Shown here: one piece after another, positions 6,229 through 7,842 of the stretch
Position numbering within the stretch: the first letter of the stretch is position 1
Layout: each line of letters opens with the position of its first letter
Assembly: GCA_905479595.1 (NCBI GenBank)
Contig: CAJQND010000010.1
Span: 1-7,842, forward strand
DNA length: 7,842 nt
Direction of reading: 5' to 3'
Source: an uncultured Hyphomicrobiales bacterium
GTDB taxonomy: Bacteria > Pseudomonadota > Alphaproteobacteria > Rhizobiales > CAJQND01
The notes under the pieces: model-generated
Seen by the model: only the letters and a program-made list of their open reading frames with translations
Told to the model about the DNA's origin: nothing
Databases searched by the model: none
Position numbers and translations under genes: made by a program

Positions 6229-7191
6229 TTATAACCAGCCGTGTTCCTTGTACCAGCCGATGGTTTTTTTTAAACCCCCGGCAAATTCGACCTTTGGTTG
6301 CCAAAACCCTTGCTCTTGCAGCCCACGCGCCCGGCACACCCAATCAAGATGGTAAAGCTCGCGCACTTTGCCCTTTGTCACCATCGGTACAGCACCAGAA
6401 ATCCGCGAAACCGCCCCAATACCAGAGGCCACAAGATTGAGCACGAACTGTGGCAAAAAAACCGGTTTTGCCGGGTGTCCAGTCATCTGTGATGCTGTTT
6501 TAACAAGTTCCGGCCAGCTATAGCCATTTTCTGCACCATCGTCAGGTTCAACTATGCTGCCATCAAGGCGGGCATCATCCGTCAACACCATTAGTGCATC
6601 GGCCAGATCATCCACATAGATCATCGAAAACCGCGCGTCGGCCCGCCCCGGTAAAATGGCATATCGTTGCAAGAGTGCTTTCAGCAAAGGCAAGGTGGCC
6701 TCATCGCCGGGACCATAGACTGCGGGTGGGCGGACAATAACCCAGGTCATTTTTTCCCCAGCACTAGTTTGCAGCGCTACCTCGCCCGCCGCCTTGCTGG
6801 CCGTATAACCTGAGAGCTGCGGCTCGCGCGCTGCCAATGACGACACATGGATGAAGCGATGCACACCGGCATTTCGAGCAGCAGCAACCACGTTTGCGGT
6901 ACCATCGCGGTTGACCTGCATGAAATCCGCTTCATTGCGCGCCGCAATCGCACCGGCCAGATGGACCACCACATCAGCACCATCGCATAACTGCGCGAGA
7001 GCTGGCTGATTATTCAGGTCGCCTTCAATCAATTCCATTTTCGCAAATTCAGACCCGAAACCACGGGCGCGTTCCTCGTCGCGCACGAGTGCCCGGACAG
7101 ATCCGGGGTCGGCTTTCAACGCCTGCACCAGGCGTTTTCCCGCAAATCCGGTAGAACCGGTTATCGCAATCCTTTTTGTGATCGCTCGCAC
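6229..7191 (-). CDS. cerR: NAD(P)-dependent epimerase/dehydrogenase-family reductase, probable ceramide reductase CerR
   Basis: This 320-residue extended short-chain dehydrogenase has the nucleotide-binding loop TGSTGFAG (11-18), then VHLAG (76-80), the catalytic serine region VSS (116-118) and Y129xxxK133 within GYTASKAAGE. RPPAVYGPGD (154-163) and YVDDLADAL (192-200) are typical of the NAD-dependent epimerase/dehydratase family. In Caulobacter an epimerase-type protein in the same position, between acp and the acyl synthetase, is the reductase that turns 3-keto-ceramide into dihydroceramide after N-acylation, differing from the eukaryotic order. Position and family make that the best call; a sugar epimerase is the main alternative. 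The start is GTG 7191; the nearest Shine-Dalgarno-like match is a weak GCGGA at 7199-7203, and GGAG overlaps the start itself. The 112-base gap upstream is the largest in the window and could hold its own promoter. The C-terminus ends in EHGWL. Confidence 0.8.
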   Translation of the reverse strand: MRAITKRIAITGSTGFAGKRLVQALKADPGSVRALVRDEERARGFGSEFAKMELIEGDLNNQPALAQLCDGADVVVHLAGAIAARNEADFMQVNRDGTANVVAAARNAGVHRFIHVSSLAAREPQLSGYTASKAAGEVALQTSAGEKMTWVIVRPPAVYGPGDEATLPLLKALLQRYAILPGRADARFSMIYVDDLADALMVLTDDARLDGSIVEPDDGAENGYSWPELVKTASQMTGHPAKPVFLPQFVLNLVASGIGAVSRISGAVPMVTKGKVRELYHLDWVCRARGLQEQGFWQPKVEFAGGLKKTIGWYKEHGWL

Positions 7192-7210
7192 TCCAAATTC
7201 CGCTAACCGA

Positions 7211-7224
7211 TGGCAAAAATGCCA
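7211..7224. repeat. Small perfect inverted repeat upstream of the reductase gene
   Basis: TGGCA and TGCCA flank AAAA, giving a five-pair stem 20 bases before the reductase start. A second small repeat, GGAAA...TTTCC at 7241-7256, lies beside it. These are the only structures seen in the 7192-7303 gap. They could be a regulator site or weak mRNA hairpins; the stems are too short and lack a T-run for a terminator. I could not pick out a convincing -35/-10 pair. Confidence 0.3.
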
Positions 7225-7303
7225 AGTTTCAGCAGCCGCCGGAAACTCTGTTTTCCACGTTTACAATTTATCGATGGTCAGAGGCTTGGGCGGTGTTTAC
7301 GCG

Positions 7304-7842
7304 CTACTCCGCAGGCTGCACAGCCATTGGAATGGCTTCACGCAGTTTTTTCTCCAGGTAGGTCAGCGAGATTTCCGCAATTTCACCGGAAAGGAAGCTC
7401 AACTTGGCGGCTGCCCGGGAAAGTTTGCCAGACGACGTGAAAGGCAGGCAGCGTGGCGGCACAAGAACCACATCACATTCCACACCGGAACTGTGATTAA
7501 CCGCTACTATGACCGCTTTACGCAACTTTTCGCGTTGCGCTTCGTCTTTCAACCGGCATTGAACAAGAACGACGACTTGGTCTTCGTCATGTTTTCCCTC
7601 AACCGCAAAGGCAGCAGCGTCGCCGCCGCGCAAAGGCTCAATATGCTCTGCAGCCCACTCGATGTCTTGTGGCCAGATATTGCGACCATTATGAAGGATC
7701 AGGTCTTTTGAACGCCCGGTAATAACGATCTCGCCATCCAGCCAGTATCCCATATCACCGGTATCCATCCAGCCATCTTCAAGCATCACTTCTGCAGTGG
7801 CTTCAGCATTCTCGAAATATCCAGCCATGAGGCTTGGGCCTT
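7304..7842 (-). CDS. aasR: AMP-forming acyl-CoA/acyl-ACP synthetase, C-terminal part (AasR-like; 5' end outside window)
   Basis: The C-terminal 179 or so residues of an ANL-superfamily adenylating enzyme are present; the frame stays open to the window edge, where GPSLMAGYF continues from upstream, so the ATG at 7828 is internal. Seen are the late core motif DGWMDTGDMGYW, the hinge motif GRSKDLILHNGRNIWPQDIE and the C-terminal PFTSSGKLSR, whose lysine is the adenylation-step catalytic lysine of the family. The enzyme activates a fatty acid with ATP as acyl-AMP and passes it to a thiol. The NGRNIWPQDIE hinge resembles long-chain acyl-AMP ligases of the acyl-ACP or polyketide type more than simple acyl-CoA synthetases. 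With the downstream acp and spt, transfer to that ACP is likely, as described for Caulobacter AasR. The TAG stop is 112 bases before the reductase start. Specificity is inferred from context. Confidence 0.8.
   Translation of the reverse strand, partial: GPSLMAGYFENAEATAEVMLEDGWMDTGDMGYWLDGEIVITGRSKDLILHNGRNIWPQDIEWAAEHIEPLRGGDAAAFAVEGKHDEDQVVVLVQCRLKDEAQREKLRKAVIVAVNHSSGVECDVVLVPPRCLPFTSSGKLSRAAAKLSFLSGEIAEISLTYLEKKLREAIPMAVQPAE

Noticed and set aside
7211..7224. Possible sigma-54 promoter (minus strand TTGGCA...TGCCA)
   Set aside because: The GG and GC elements are separated by seven bases rather than the ten the consensus needs; it is better described as a small palindrome.
7178..7711. Open frame of 177 codons on the plus strand
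   Set aside because: It is antisense to the synthetase, whose hinge and lysine motifs are clear, and runs across the gap; the product looks like random sequence.

Overview
The window reads as a chromosomal lipid-metabolism locus from an alphaproteobacterium. The gene set and order resemble, from memory, the Caulobacter crescentus sphingolipid locus (CCNA_01217-01223 region). By eye the GC content is moderate, in the fifties, lower than Caulobacter itself, so this is probably a different, less GC-rich alphaproteobacterium. I cannot name the genus. Nearly all sequence is coding, with eight protein genes and no RNA genes, insertion sequences, CRISPR arrays or phage genes that I can see.

Left arm, plus strand (1-4741): the 3' end of lptF, then lptG, a CDP-alcohol phosphatidyltransferase with an unusual N-terminal extension, a diacylglycerol-kinase-family lipid kinase (CpgB/ceramide-kinase type) and a Tam41-like nucleotidyltransferase. 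Genes overlap by ATGA or sit within tens of bases, so this looks like one operon. Right arm, minus strand (7842-4755): the 3' end of an acyl-CoA/acyl-ACP synthetase (AasR type), an extended short-chain dehydrogenase (CerR type), a small acyl carrier protein and a serine palmitoyltransferase-type PLP enzyme. The two arms converge, with 13 bases between the facing stop codons.

Working model: the synthetase loads a fatty acid on the dedicated ACP; Spt condenses the acyl chain with serine to a 3-keto-sphingoid base; an N-acyltransferase outside the window (bCerS type) would form keto-ceramide; the CerR-like reductase gives ceramide. The plus-strand genes then phosphorylate ceramide and build an anionic phosphoglycerate-type head group by CDP chemistry. 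LptF/LptG would be the membrane half of an ABC extractor moving a lipid, LPS or possibly the sphingolipid, toward the outer membrane. The early steps rest on recognisable families. The order of the head-group steps and the LptFG cargo are inference.
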